Positions 1 through 5,579 of a stretch of DNA of 12,768 nucleotides are shown here, one piece after another; position 1 is the first letter of the stretch, and the number at the start of each line of letters is the position of its first letter. The translations under genes and the position numbers were made by a program. Where the stretch lies: positions 1 through 12,768 of the forward strand of contig LUOC01000200.1 in assembly GCA_001626655.1 (NCBI GenBank). The letters are read 5' to 3'. The notes below the pieces were generated by a model. That model searched no databases and had not been told where the DNA came from. It saw only the letters and a program-made list of their open reading frames with translations. Source of the stretch: Fidelibacterota bacterium REDSEA-S14_B6 (lineage in GTDB: Bacteria > Fidelibacterota > Marinisomatia > Marinisomatales > S15-B10).

Positions 1-36
1 CATTTTCCCTCCTATTTGGTAGAATGAAAGCCCCAG

Positions 37-66
37 CCCCCGTGCCTAGCCACACGGGGGTTTTTT
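37..66 (+). terminator. Rho-independent terminator at the left edge
   Basis: A perfect 8-bp stem (CCCCCGTG at 37-44, CACGGGGG at 53-60) with an 8-base loop is followed by six T residues (61-66), a textbook intrinsic terminator on the plus strand. It would end a plus-strand gene lying mostly outside the window; one frame closes at TGA 25-27 and would be that gene's last codons. Bases 12-1 read on the minus strand as GGAGG followed by ATG, so a minus-strand gene starting at position 3 is a competing reading of the left edge. The hairpin also argues against starting the next gene at ATG 24. Confidence 0.75.
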
Positions 67-122
67 ATGATCCCGTCCGTTCACCCTCACGTCGCCGCTT
101 TTTCATTAGATTAGATATCTTC

Positions 123-596
123 ATGACCGCTAAAACAGAAAGATACCAAGAGGTAATCACAACACTCGAAGCCCTTATCGGCAACGGCGAGGGGAAATAT
201 GAAGTGGATGATATTGGCAAGATGGCCCTCATCAGTTGGGCGCTGAAGCACCATTTCCCGGAATTCGTTTTCGTCGGATTCTATATCGTCTCAAAGCCGG
301 ATATTCTCACCATCGGCCCTTATCAGGGCGATGTGATGGCGTGCGGCACGATTCCCTTCGGAAAGGGCGTCTGCGGTGTGGCCGCTGAAAAGGGTGAGAC
401 GCTCGTTGTGGATGACGTTGAGCGGTTCCCCGGCTACATCGCTTGCGACTCGGAGACGAGATCGGAGATCGTGGTGCCGGTGATAAAGAACGGAGAGGTT
501 ACAGCAATACTGGATGTGGACTGCGGGGAGGTAGGGGCATTTTATGAGAGTGACAGCGGACACCTCCGATCTATCGTGAAAGACTTCCTGGAATAA
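123..596 (+). CDS. msrC: Free methionine-(R)-sulfoxide reductase (GAF domain)
   Basis: This 157-residue protein is a single GAF domain of the fRMsr family (E. coli MsrC/YebR), which reduces free methionine-R-sulfoxide in the cytoplasm using thioredoxin. The family signature is clear: VGFYIV near residue 51, LTIGPYQG near 62-69, IPFGKGVCG near 77-85, YIACD at 105-109 and SEIVVPV at 114-120. Cys74, Cys84 and Cys108 have the same 10 and 24 residue spacing as the three redox cysteines of the E. coli enzyme (84, 94, 118), so the active site looks complete; Cys134 is extra. The frame is open from ATG 24, but that extension would translate through a terminator hairpin and is not family-like, so ATG 123 was chosen. 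No good Shine-Dalgarno precedes it. It is a stand-alone gene with no evident partner. Confidence 0.9.
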   Translation: MTAKTERYQEVITTLEALIGNGEGKYEVDDIGKMALISWALKHHFPEFVFVGFYIVSKPDILTIGPYQGDVMACGTIPFGKGVCGVAAEKGETLVVDDVERFPGYIACDSETRSEIVVPVIKNGEVTAILDVDCGEVGAFYESDSGHLRSIVKDFLE

Positions 597-748
597 TTCC
601 ACCATTCCCCCAAGAGGTGCCATTCACCGTCATGAGACAGGAATGGTAATTCACGATTCGTAAAACTTATTCGTAGAGACGTCCGCCGACTGGCGTGTAG
701 ACCCCTAGTTCATTCATTTCTTCTTTGATCGGGTTACAGACGCTTCAT

Positions 749-1135
749 TTATTCTAATCTTACCCAAGTTTCTTGCATGTAATCACTCGAAATGATTAAT
801 TGATTATTATCTAGCCGGTATTTAAAAGTTTCCGACTTTTCAATCATGTTTGGGTTATGGTGAATTTTGAACAATTCCGTATATGAATCGCCATCTACTT
901 TGTACAATCCACTATGGGGAAAAACTTCATCATTTGAGAGATCTTGAGTCACAACTGAATAGTGATTATCTCCATATATTTTGATTGATTTCAGATCATC
1001 ACTGGTCAGGGTGGTCGTGGAATCCCCAGATACATAACTACCCGAAACATATTGCCACGCCCCTTCTACCCCTTTCTCATTGGATGGTGTACAGCTTACC
1101 GCCATAATTGCAAAAAACATCATATATCGTTTCAT
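749..1135 (-). CDS. Small lipoprotein, lipocalin-like (DUF4488-like)
   Basis: The product has 128 residues. It begins with a short signal peptide (MKRYMMFFAIM) and a lipobox AVSC with the acylated cysteine at residue 15, so the mature protein should be anchored to a membrane facing the periplasm. The rest is a compact beta-rich domain. It has a GAWQYVSG start near residue 25, alternating hydrophobic strands (SIKIYGDNHYSVVTQD, SGLYKVDGDSYTELFK) and a final ETWVRLE strand. This pattern resembles the small lipocalin-like DUF4488 proteins common in Bacteroidota; that assignment is from memory of the pattern and the ligand is unknown. AGGAGAA sits a few bases before the ATG and supports the start. 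The gene stands alone, is A+T-richer than its neighbours and looks accessory. Confidence 0.8.
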   Translation of the reverse strand: MKRYMMFFAIMAVSCTPSNEKGVEGAWQYVSGSYVSGDSTTTLTSDDLKSIKIYGDNHYSVVTQDLSNDEVFPHSGLYKVDGDSYTELFKIHHNPNMIEKSETFKYRLDNNQLIISSDYMQETWVRLE

Positions 1136-1283
1136 TCTATTCTCCTTTTAGTTTCTTCATCCGTTCATGAGATGGCTCAATATAGATTTTCAAAAAAAAT
1201 CATTTAGACGATATTTTGGAGAGAAACTGTTAAGTGGTTATTGACTTGAGGGATCTATTAACCCCCGGCTTAAGCCAATAACA

Positions 1284-1316
1284 AACCTTGCGAAGGTTCC
1301 CAACCTTCGCAAGGTT
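1284..1316. repeat. Perfect 15-bp inverted repeat with 3-base loop
   Basis: AACCTTGCGAAGGTT (1284-1298), CCC, then AACCTTCGCAAGGTT (1302-1316) form a perfect 15-bp hairpin. Each arm is itself nearly palindromic (AACCTT-n3-AAGGTT), so two small hairpins are also possible. It lies between hipT and the lipoprotein gene, with no T-run on the plus strand and only TTT on the minus strand. It may be a transcript-stabilising or terminating structure, or one copy of a dispersed palindromic repeat. A 10-bp palindrome GGCTTAAGCC lies just to its left at 1267-1276. Confidence 0.7.
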
Positions 1317-1331
1317 GAATTGGAAAGAGAC

Positions 1332-1352
1332 AAAACCGTTTCAACGGTTTTT
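1332..1352 (-). terminator. Probable terminator of the hipBST operon
   Basis: AAAACCGT (1332-1339) and ACGGTTTT (1344-1351) form an 8-bp stem with a four-base loop, flanked by A residues on one side and T residues on the other, as in bidirectional intrinsic terminators. It lies about 50 bases past the hipT stop codon. The G+C core is short, so it is only a moderate candidate. Confidence 0.4.
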
Positions 1353-1402
1353 CAAAATGTAATCGATAAAGATGATTCCAGTTCCCCGAAAACTGGTTTA
1401 GC

Positions 1403-2335
1403 TTACGAAGAAAGTCCCAGAACCACAGCTCTCTGGTTAGTCAGATCCAGATACGCCTGTCTCGCGCTGTCAGAGAGGAAACTTGCCTGGATCATCTCTT
1501 CCCAGTCACCAAGGCCTCGCTGGACTGCGTTCAATACATCATCTGCGGCGGTCGAGGGAAGATTGAGCCGCTCTAATGCAAAGTAATCCACAAGATCGTG
1601 CCTCGTCAGATTTCTCCGTTTGCCGTTGAGCGGCAGTGCCGTCTCCTCCTGTGGATTGGGCAAAATAAGGGTAGTATTGAGCAGATCGTAGGCGGGAGAC
1701 AGTTCAATTTTCGAGTTCTGCGTAATCAGCGAGAAATTCTTGAGGTGCATGTCTTCATTGCCCGTGAGAAAACAGAAGAGAGTCAGCCGAAAGAACTTCA
1801 GCTTCTCTAAAACGGGAAAGGTGCAGAAATCAAGAATATGGGATGCTTTCTCCATGGAGGAGGTGTACTTCGTGTCGCGCGTGGCGCCGGAGAGTTGCGC
1901 TAAGTCTTCAACTGGCAGTTTTCTCTTCCGACCAAATCTATCGAACCGACGAATAAAGTACGTCCTCGTCCCATCTTTCGAATAGATCATACCGTGTGAC
2001 GGTGTCTCAATTCCCACAGTTGCGGCGAGCTTCATTGTCAGATCCTCGTTCTCAGGAACCTCGGGGTAGAGGGCGCTCTGGGGTTTCAGGATGTACCTGC
2101 CTCCAATATCCACAACCTCAAGACTTCCCTCCCTCACCTTCAGTCTGGCACTAAGTTTCGGCTGAACGCCCTGGATTGACATCCTCGCCGTTCTAGCCAC
2201 CGCCTCTTCCCTCTGTTCCTGCGCCGTGTAGGGCAAGTCGTTCAGGTGAGTGAGCCCCCTTGAAAGCAGATTAAGACCGCGACGGGAGTACCTCTCTTCT
2301 CCGCACACTTCGTAGGTGATCGGGCAGCGATTCAC
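1403..2335 (-). CDS. hipT: HipT-like serine/threonine kinase toxin (short HipA)
   Basis: This 310-residue HipA-family kinase lacks the usual HipA N-terminal subdomain, which is encoded separately just upstream, as in the HipBST systems of E. coli O127. In that system HipT phosphorylates tryptophanyl-tRNA synthetase. Features seen: an N-terminal MNRCPITYE segment; a glycine-rich loop SIQGVQPK at 53-60, where Ser53 matches the autophosphorylated serine of HipA (Ser150); a YILKP strand at 81-85; the catalytic GNEDMHLKN at 192-200 with Asp195; and SPAYDLLNT at 213-221 with the metal-binding Asp217. The kinase residues all look intact. The second serine of the O127 SIS motif is Gln here. The start is GTG, overlapping the hipS stop as GTGA, with GAGGAAGAGG just before it. 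The substrate here is unknown. Confidence 0.9.
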   Translation of the reverse strand: MNRCPITYEVCGEERYSRRGLNLLSRGLTHLNDLPYTAQEQREEAVARTARMSIQGVQPKLSARLKVREGSLEVVDIGGRYILKPQSALYPEVPENEDLTMKLAATVGIETPSHGMIYSKDGTRTYFIRRFDRFGRKRKLPVEDLAQLSGATRDTKYTSSMEKASHILDFCTFPVLEKLKFFRLTLFCFLTGNEDMHLKNFSLITQNSKIELSPAYDLLNTTLILPNPQEETALPLNGKRRNLTRHDLVDYFALERLNLPSTAADDVLNAVQRGLGDWEEMIQASFLSDSARQAYLDLTNQRAVVLGLSS

Positions 2336-2643
2336 TCCTCTTCCTCCACGGTGACGGCTCCCACAAGATCTCGTCCAACAGCTACCAACTGACTGAAATA
2401 GTCGAACTGATCAATCTTCTGTTGCCTCAGCAGTCCTTCCAGCATGACGCCTTCTGGGAGGAGGCCATCAAAGAATGGTGGAAAGCGCTCGAAGACGTAT
2501 GAAGATTGACCGAGGGGCATGGTAAGTGAGACCACCGCTCCGGCATAGTCGGTTTCGTAAGCAAACTGGTAGGGGCCGCCTTTTTGCTCTTCAGTCAGAT
2601 AGCCTGCCAGCACACCATCAACCAAGATTCTCGCCTTACGCAT
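2332..2643 (-). CDS. hipS: HipS-like antitoxin (stand-alone HipA N-terminal domain)
   Basis: A 103-residue protein corresponding to the HipA N-terminal subdomain-1 family. Recognisable parts are VSLTMPL (38-44), the FPPFFDGLLPEG block (54-65), a helix with DQFDYF, and AVGRDLVGAV (88-97). In E. coli O127 the equivalent small protein, not HipB, neutralises the kinase HipT; the same role is inferred here. The frame is open from ATG 2664, but ATG 2643 is preferred because GAGG lies nine bases before it and because it overlaps the end of hipB in an ATGCGTAA arrangement, suggesting translational coupling. It overlaps hipT by four bases. The C-terminus is a run of acidic residues. Confidence 0.85.
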   Translation of the reverse strand: MRKARILVDGVLAGYLTEEQKGGPYQFAYETDYAGAVVSLTMPLGQSSYVFERFPPFFDGLLPEGVMLEGLLRQQKIDQFDYFSQLVAVGRDLVGAVTVEEEE

Positions 2644-2872
2644 TCTGCGACGCCTCGTATTCATTCATTAGGGGACTATCAAGCCGCATTCGAATGTTCA
2701 GTGTGGCGAGAATCCTGTTGAGGATATCCAACCGACATGTAGTCTTGCCATGTTCAATATCGAAAATAGCTGTTTTCCCTACGCCAGCTATACGCGACAG
2801 CGCCTCTCTCGACAAACCACTCCTTTTGCGATGGTAATGTACAATCCTTCCTACCGTCGACAGTTCGTTCAT
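2636..2872 (-). CDS. hipB: HipB-like XRE-family transcriptional repressor
   Basis: A 78-residue helix-turn-helix protein. The domain spans about residues 6-62, with SREALSRIAGVGKTAIFDIE as the helix-turn-helix (roughly 21-40) and a hydrophobic dimerisation helix (ILNRILATLNI) after it. It is the first gene of the hipBST operon, preceded by AAAGGAAATAA before ATG. HipB proteins bind palindromic operators upstream of their own operon, and three matching palindromes are present at 2899-3059. Its probable role is autorepression of the operon and scaffolding of the toxin complex. Confidence 0.88.
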   Translation of the reverse strand: MNELSTVGRIVHYHRKRSGLSREALSRIAGVGKTAIFDIEHGKTTCRLDILNRILATLNIRMRLDSPLMNEYEASQNA

Positions 2873-2898
2873 TTATTTCCTTTCTTCAAGATTGATAC

Positions 2899-2916
2899 TT
2901 ACCGCTTGGGCGGTAA
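2899..2916. promoter_or_regulatory. Operator 1 of the hipBST locus (palindrome)
   Basis: TTACC-N8-GGTAA, in fact a perfect 7-bp repeat TTACCGC / GCGGTAA around TTGG. It lies about 27 bases upstream of the hipB ATG, downstream of the suspected promoter, where a bound repressor would block elongation or initiation. The 5-8-5 geometry equals that of the E. coli HipB operator (TATCC-N8-GGATA) with a different half-site. Confidence 0.65.
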
Positions 2917-2936
2917 AAACGTCCTATCATTATCTA

Positions 2937-2965
2937 ATATTACAACTGAAACCAGATAGACGCAA
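2937..2965 (-). promoter_or_regulatory. Candidate sigma70-type promoter of hipBST
   Basis: On the minus strand TTGCGT (2965-2960), a 17-base spacer and TAATAT (2942-2937) form a moderate match to the -35 and -10 boxes (3/6 and 4/6). Transcription would begin near 2930, about 60 bases before the hipB start. The boxes sit between operators 1 and 2, consistent with repression from both sides. Confidence 0.35.
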
Positions 2966-2969
2966 TATT

Positions 2970-2987
2970 TTACTGGTGTTGCGGTAA
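2970..2987. promoter_or_regulatory. Operator 2 of the hipBST locus (palindrome)
   Basis: TTACT-N8-GGTAA with one imperfect half-site. It abuts the suspected -35 box and starts 71 bases from the start of operator 1. Confidence 0.6.
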
Positions 2988-3041
2988 TAGATTCTTCAAA
3001 TAGTACTCTAATGGCCAATCAGTAGCTTTATGCACCGAAAC

Positions 3042-3059
3042 TTACTGTTATTCCGGTAA
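3042..3059. promoter_or_regulatory. Operator 3 of the hipBST locus (palindrome)
   Basis: TTACT-N8-GGTAA, the same outer bases as operator 2, starting 72 bases from it. It is remote from the hipBST promoter but only 15 bases from a possible plus-strand promoter at 3075, so it could control divergent transcription or take part in looping. A separate ACAACT-N8-AGTTGT repeat follows at 3059-3078. Confidence 0.55.
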
Positions 3060-3074
3060 CAACTGTTAGTTAAG

Positions 3075-3103
3075 TTGTCATAGTTGGGGAGGTGGACTAT
3101 AGA
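3075..3103 (+). promoter_or_regulatory. Candidate plus-strand promoter
   Basis: TTGTCA (3075-3080), a 17-base spacer and TATAGA (3098-3103) match the sigma70 boxes at 5/6 and 4/6. The start point would be near 3110, and transcription would run antisense into the 3' end of aspS. The spacer contains GGGGAGGTGG, which could instead be a ribosome binding site for ATG 3103; the two readings exclude each other. Confidence 0.3.
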
Positions 3104-3264
3104 TGAGGGAAGGGCTTGTTTCAGTTTTGCCGAAACATTGGGTGCCGGTAGAGCGGTCGGTCTTGCGGCTCGCGAAGATGCTCAGCGGCCTGCGTCAGAC
3201 TGAGAGACTACGTTTGATACGGTTCCAGTATCCCCATCTTAAGTTTCTGATTTCCGCTCCCTAA
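3103..3264 (+). CDS. Possible small basic ORF (53 aa), unknown
   Basis: ATG 3103 is preceded at ten bases by GGAGG (3088-3092) and opens a 53-codon frame ending TAA 3264. The product is rich in Arg, Lys and Leu (for example LRLAKMLSGLRQTERLRLIR) and resembles nothing I recognise. It runs convergently into aspS, overlapping its last 26 bases. It occupies the otherwise empty part of the 360-base interval between hipB and aspS. The ribosome site is its only strong support, and the sequence may be non-coding. Confidence 0.25.
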   Translation: MREGLVSVLPKHWVPVERSVLRLAKMLSGLRQTERLRLIRFQYPHLKFLISAP

Positions 3265-3664
3265 CCTCGAGCCCCAACTCTTCGAGCTGATTCTTCGGCA
3301 CGTCGCTGGGTGAACCGTCCATGAGGCTCAGGGCGCTGGTAGTCTTGGGGAACGCAATGACGTCCCTGATCTGCTTCGCGCCGGCGAGAACCATCACAAG
3401 TCTGTCAAACCCGAAGGCGATACCTCCGTGGGGCGGTGCGCCGTAACTGAGTCCGTCCAACAGGAAACCGAACTTCTCCCTCGCTTCTTTTTCTGGGATA
3501 CCGAGAAGATCGAAGATTTTCAGCTGGACTTTTGGATCGTGATTTCTGATGGAACCGCCGGCGATCTCCCAGCCGTTGATCACCAGATCGTAGGCCAGTG
3601 AACGGGCAGCGCCGGGATCGCTCTCCAGTATTTCCGCATCCTCGAGCCGTGGAGATGTAAATGG
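3239..3664 (-). CDS. aspS: Aspartyl-tRNA synthetase, C-terminal piece (interrupted gene)
   Basis: This is the 3' part of aspS, readable from CCA 3664 as PFTSPRLEDAEILESDPG through to TAA 3239, 141 residues. It carries the end of the class II catalytic domain: NGWEIAGGSIRNHD, EKFGFLLDGLSYGAPPHGG and motif 3 (GIAFGFDRLVMVL), whose arginine contacts ATP, then IRDVIAFPKT and a short tail. It has no start of its own at the homologous point; an internal ATG at 3583 gives a shorter 114-residue frame. It is in a different frame from the upstream piece, and about 35 family residues between the two, including the conserved LWV-DFP block, are absent. Confidence 0.85.
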   Translation of the reverse strand, partial: PFTSPRLEDAEILESDPGAARSLAYDLVINGWEIAGGSIRNHDPKVQLKIFDLLGIPEKEAREKFGFLLDGLSYGAPPHGGIAFGFDRLVMVLAGAKQIRDVIAFPKTTSALSLMDGSPSDVPKNQLEELGLEVRERKSET

Positions 3665-4914
3665 GCAATTTCCAGCCGGAGGGCGCCCATGGTAGAGAGG
3701 ACCGTGTCACGCACCCCGCCGGCCGCCAAGAGAAGATCACCCTCTGCCATCCCCAACGACTCAATAACCTTTTGACGAAGCTCCTCACTGAAGAACTTCG
3801 ATACCCCGCCGGTAAGATCGCCGTCAACACACCGCATCCACGCAAGCCCGCCGAGGGGCGCCTTCTTCTCCTGCGATGAATAGTCCTTTACAAAAGAAGT
3901 CAACTGATCGATCACTTTTCGCGAATACCCCTCAGCCTGCGGCACAACAATCGCTTTCACTGTTTCCGCTGACTTGAGCGCTTCAAAGTCTGATTCGCCG
4001 GCGAACTGGGAAAAATCGACGAGCGGAAGCTCGAACCGGAGGTCGGGCTTGTCCGAGCCGTAAGTCTCCATGGCCTCGTCAAATGTGAGGGTTGGAAACG
4101 GCGTCGGTAGATCGACATCGATGACCTCCTTGAAGACAGAGCTCACCAGCTGCTCCACCACCTGACGAACATCCTCCTGATCAACAAACGACATTTCCAC
4201 ATCAATCTGAGTAAACTCTGGCTGGCGGTCGGCCCGGAAGTCTTCATCCCGGAAACATTTCACGATCTGGAAATAGCGGTCGTAACCCGCCACCATGAGA
4301 ATCTGCTTGTACTGCTGGGGTGACTGTGGCAGGGCGTAGAACTTCCCCTTGTGCAGTCGGCTCGGAACGAGGAAATCCCTTGCCCCTTCCGGGGTGGCCC
4401 GCATCAGAACGGGAGTCTCAAACTCCATGAAGTCCAGCGATGAGAGTGTGCTGCGGACGGACTGGTAAGCCTTGTGACGGATGGCCATGTTCTTCTGCAT
4501 CTCCTCGGTCCGAAGTTCAAGGTACCGGTACTTCAGCCGTGTCTCCTCCGTGGCGCTCTCCCTGTCGTGGATCATGAAGGGGAGCGGCTTTGCCTCGTTC
4601 AGCACAGCAATCTCGCCCACCTCCACTTCGATCTCTCCCGTTGCAAGTGACTTCTTCACCGCATCGTCGGCCCGCGCAGCGACCTTTCCCTTTACGGAGA
4701 TCACATCCTCCATGGAGAGTCCTTTCGCCGTGGCGAACGCCTCGGGATAAGTCTCCTCGTTAAAAGTTAGTTGCGTTATCCCGTACCGATCGCGGACATC
4801 GATAAAAATGAGGCCGCCGTGATCTCGACTGGTAGCGACCCAGCCGTTGAGAGCCACGTCAGCGTCCACATCGCCGGAAGTCAGTTCACCGCACGTATGT
4901 GTCCTTTTGAACAT
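3580..4914 (-). CDS. aspS: Aspartyl-tRNA synthetase, N-terminal piece (interrupted gene)
   Basis: AspRS charges tRNA-Asp with aspartate in the cytoplasm. This frame contains the OB-fold anticodon-binding domain (RTHTCGEL at the start, DHGGLIFIDVRDR), motif 1 (FMEFETPVL), motif 2 (FRDEDFRADRQPEFTQID, starting near residue 221) and the GAD domain typical of bacterial enzymes (near 280-400). It ends its homology at ALRLEIA (residue 417, base 3664). The following 27 codons up to TGA 3580 are out of frame. The first 417 residues, about 35 missing ones and 141 from the downstream piece give about 593, the normal bacterial length, so this is one gene with a small frame-shifting deletion. ATG 4914 gives the family-like MFKRTH start; ATG 4929 is possible. 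Neither has a clear ribosome site. It follows atpC by about 107 bases. Confidence 0.9.
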   Translation of the reverse strand: MFKRTHTCGELTSGDVDADVALNGWVATSRDHGGLIFIDVRDRYGITQLTFNEETYPEAFATAKGLSMEDVISVKGKVAARADDAVKKSLATGEIEVEVGEIAVLNEAKPLPFMIHDRESATEETRLKYRYLELRTEEMQKNMAIRHKAYQSVRSTLSSLDFMEFETPVLMRATPEGARDFLVPSRLHKGKFYALPQSPQQYKQILMVAGYDRYFQIVKCFRDEDFRADRQPEFTQIDVEMSFVDQEDVRQVVEQLVSSVFKEVIDVDLPTPFPTLTFDEAMETYGSDKPDLRFELPLVDFSQFAGESDFEALKSAETVKAIVVPQAEGYSRKVIDQLTSFVKDYSSQEKKAPLGGLAWMRCVDGDLTGGVSKFFSEELRQKVIESLGMAEGDLLLAAGGVRDTVLSTMGALRLEIAHLHLHGSRMRKYWRAIPALPVHWPTIW

Positions 4915-5020
4915 GTTAGAATCTTTCATTAGAAATCAAGAATCTGAAACCATTTCTAAAGTGAACGGCAACGGCCAAATCTACCGTGTACCACCAGCTC
5001 TTGGGAGGGTTCAGAGGGGG

Positions 5021-5413
5021 TTACCGCTGGGAAACTTTGAGGCGGTTCTTCGCCCGTGCGATGGCGCGTCGTGTCCGATCGGGGTCTCCCTCCCCGCTGG
5101 AGAGACGGCTCGTTGCTCTCTCGAGCGCTTCGCGAGACCGCTCCAAATCGATCTCCGTCGACGCCTCAATGGTCTCCAGTAGGAGCTGGACCTTCTCGCC
5201 CGTCACTTCAGCAAATCCGCCGCTGGTGGCGAAGTACTGGGACTTTCCCTCTTTGGCCACCTTGATCTCTCCTGCTGAGAGTGCGAAAAGCCCGGGAGTG
5301 TGCCCAGCCATGACGCCGAAGAGCCCATCGGCCCCGGGACACCTGATATAGGTGACCTCGCCCTGATCGACGGTCTTGGTCGGTGTTACAATTTCAAGTG
5401 CAAAAGTGCTCAT
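5021..5413 (-). CDS. atpC: ATP synthase F1 epsilon subunit
   Basis: The 130-residue epsilon subunit, part of the rotating central stalk with gamma, which couples to the c-ring and can inhibit ATP hydrolysis. The N-terminal beta-sandwich has the family pattern LEIVTPTK, PGADGLFGVMAGHTPGLFAL and a GGFAEV strand near residue 65. The C-terminal helical hairpin (residues 88-130, many Arg and Glu) is present. It lies 162 bases after atpD, the longest gap in the cluster, so it may be translated from a processed or separate message. The ATG has no strong Shine-Dalgarno. Confidence 0.95.
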   Translation of the reverse strand: MSTFALEIVTPTKTVDQGEVTYIRCPGADGLFGVMAGHTPGLFALSAGEIKVAKEGKSQYFATSGGFAEVTGEKVQLLLETIEASTEIDLERSREALERATSRLSSGEGDPDRTRRAIARAKNRLKVSQR

Positions 5414-5421
5414 CGGGAATG

Positions 5422-5447
5422 TAAACGTGTCAAGGTGTTCACGTTTA
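5422..5447. other. Hairpin in the atpD-atpC gap
   Basis: TAAACGTG (5422-5429) and CACGTTTA (5440-5447) form an 8-bp stem around a ten-base loop, ending nine bases before the atpC start codon on the minus strand. No T-run follows, so it is not a terminator. It could affect atpC translation or message processing. Confidence 0.4.
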
Positions 5448-5547
5448 ACCAGTGGACAGTCCTACTCCCCGACGGTGCTGATTCCATCATCAAGATCCTC
5501 AAATCGCTCGATCATCGCCATCGGTTCACCCTGCTCGAAGACTGTGG

Positions 5548-5579
5548 AACACTATAACACAAGAACACCATAACACTAC
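5548..5579. repeat. Four tandem octamers AACACNNN next to atpD stop
   Basis: On the plus strand the units AACACTAT, AACACAAG, AACACCAT and AACACTAC follow one another without gaps. The last unit overlaps the atpD stop codon (5576-5578). This is a short degenerate tandem repeat in the atpD-atpC spacer. Confidence 0.6.

Noticed and set aside
24..122. Start of the methionine sulfoxide reductase at ATG 24
   Set aside because: The added 33 residues span a strong terminator hairpin and T-run and do not resemble the family N-terminus.
602..647. CCATTCC / GGAATGG inverted repeat after the reductase gene
   Set aside because: Seven-base arms 32 bases apart with no T-run; too weak for a terminator.
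1378..1396. CCAGTT / AACTGG hairpin at the hipT stop
   Set aside because: Six-base stem without a T-run on the minus strand; the hairpin at 1332-1352 is a better terminator.
3405..3845. 146-codon minus-strand frame across the aspS break
   Set aside because: It overlaps both aspS pieces in a third frame and has an Arg/Ser/Pro-rich shadow composition.
5300..5557. 85-codon plus-strand frame over atpC and the spacer
   Set aside because: Largely antisense to atpC, with no ribosome site or family resemblance.
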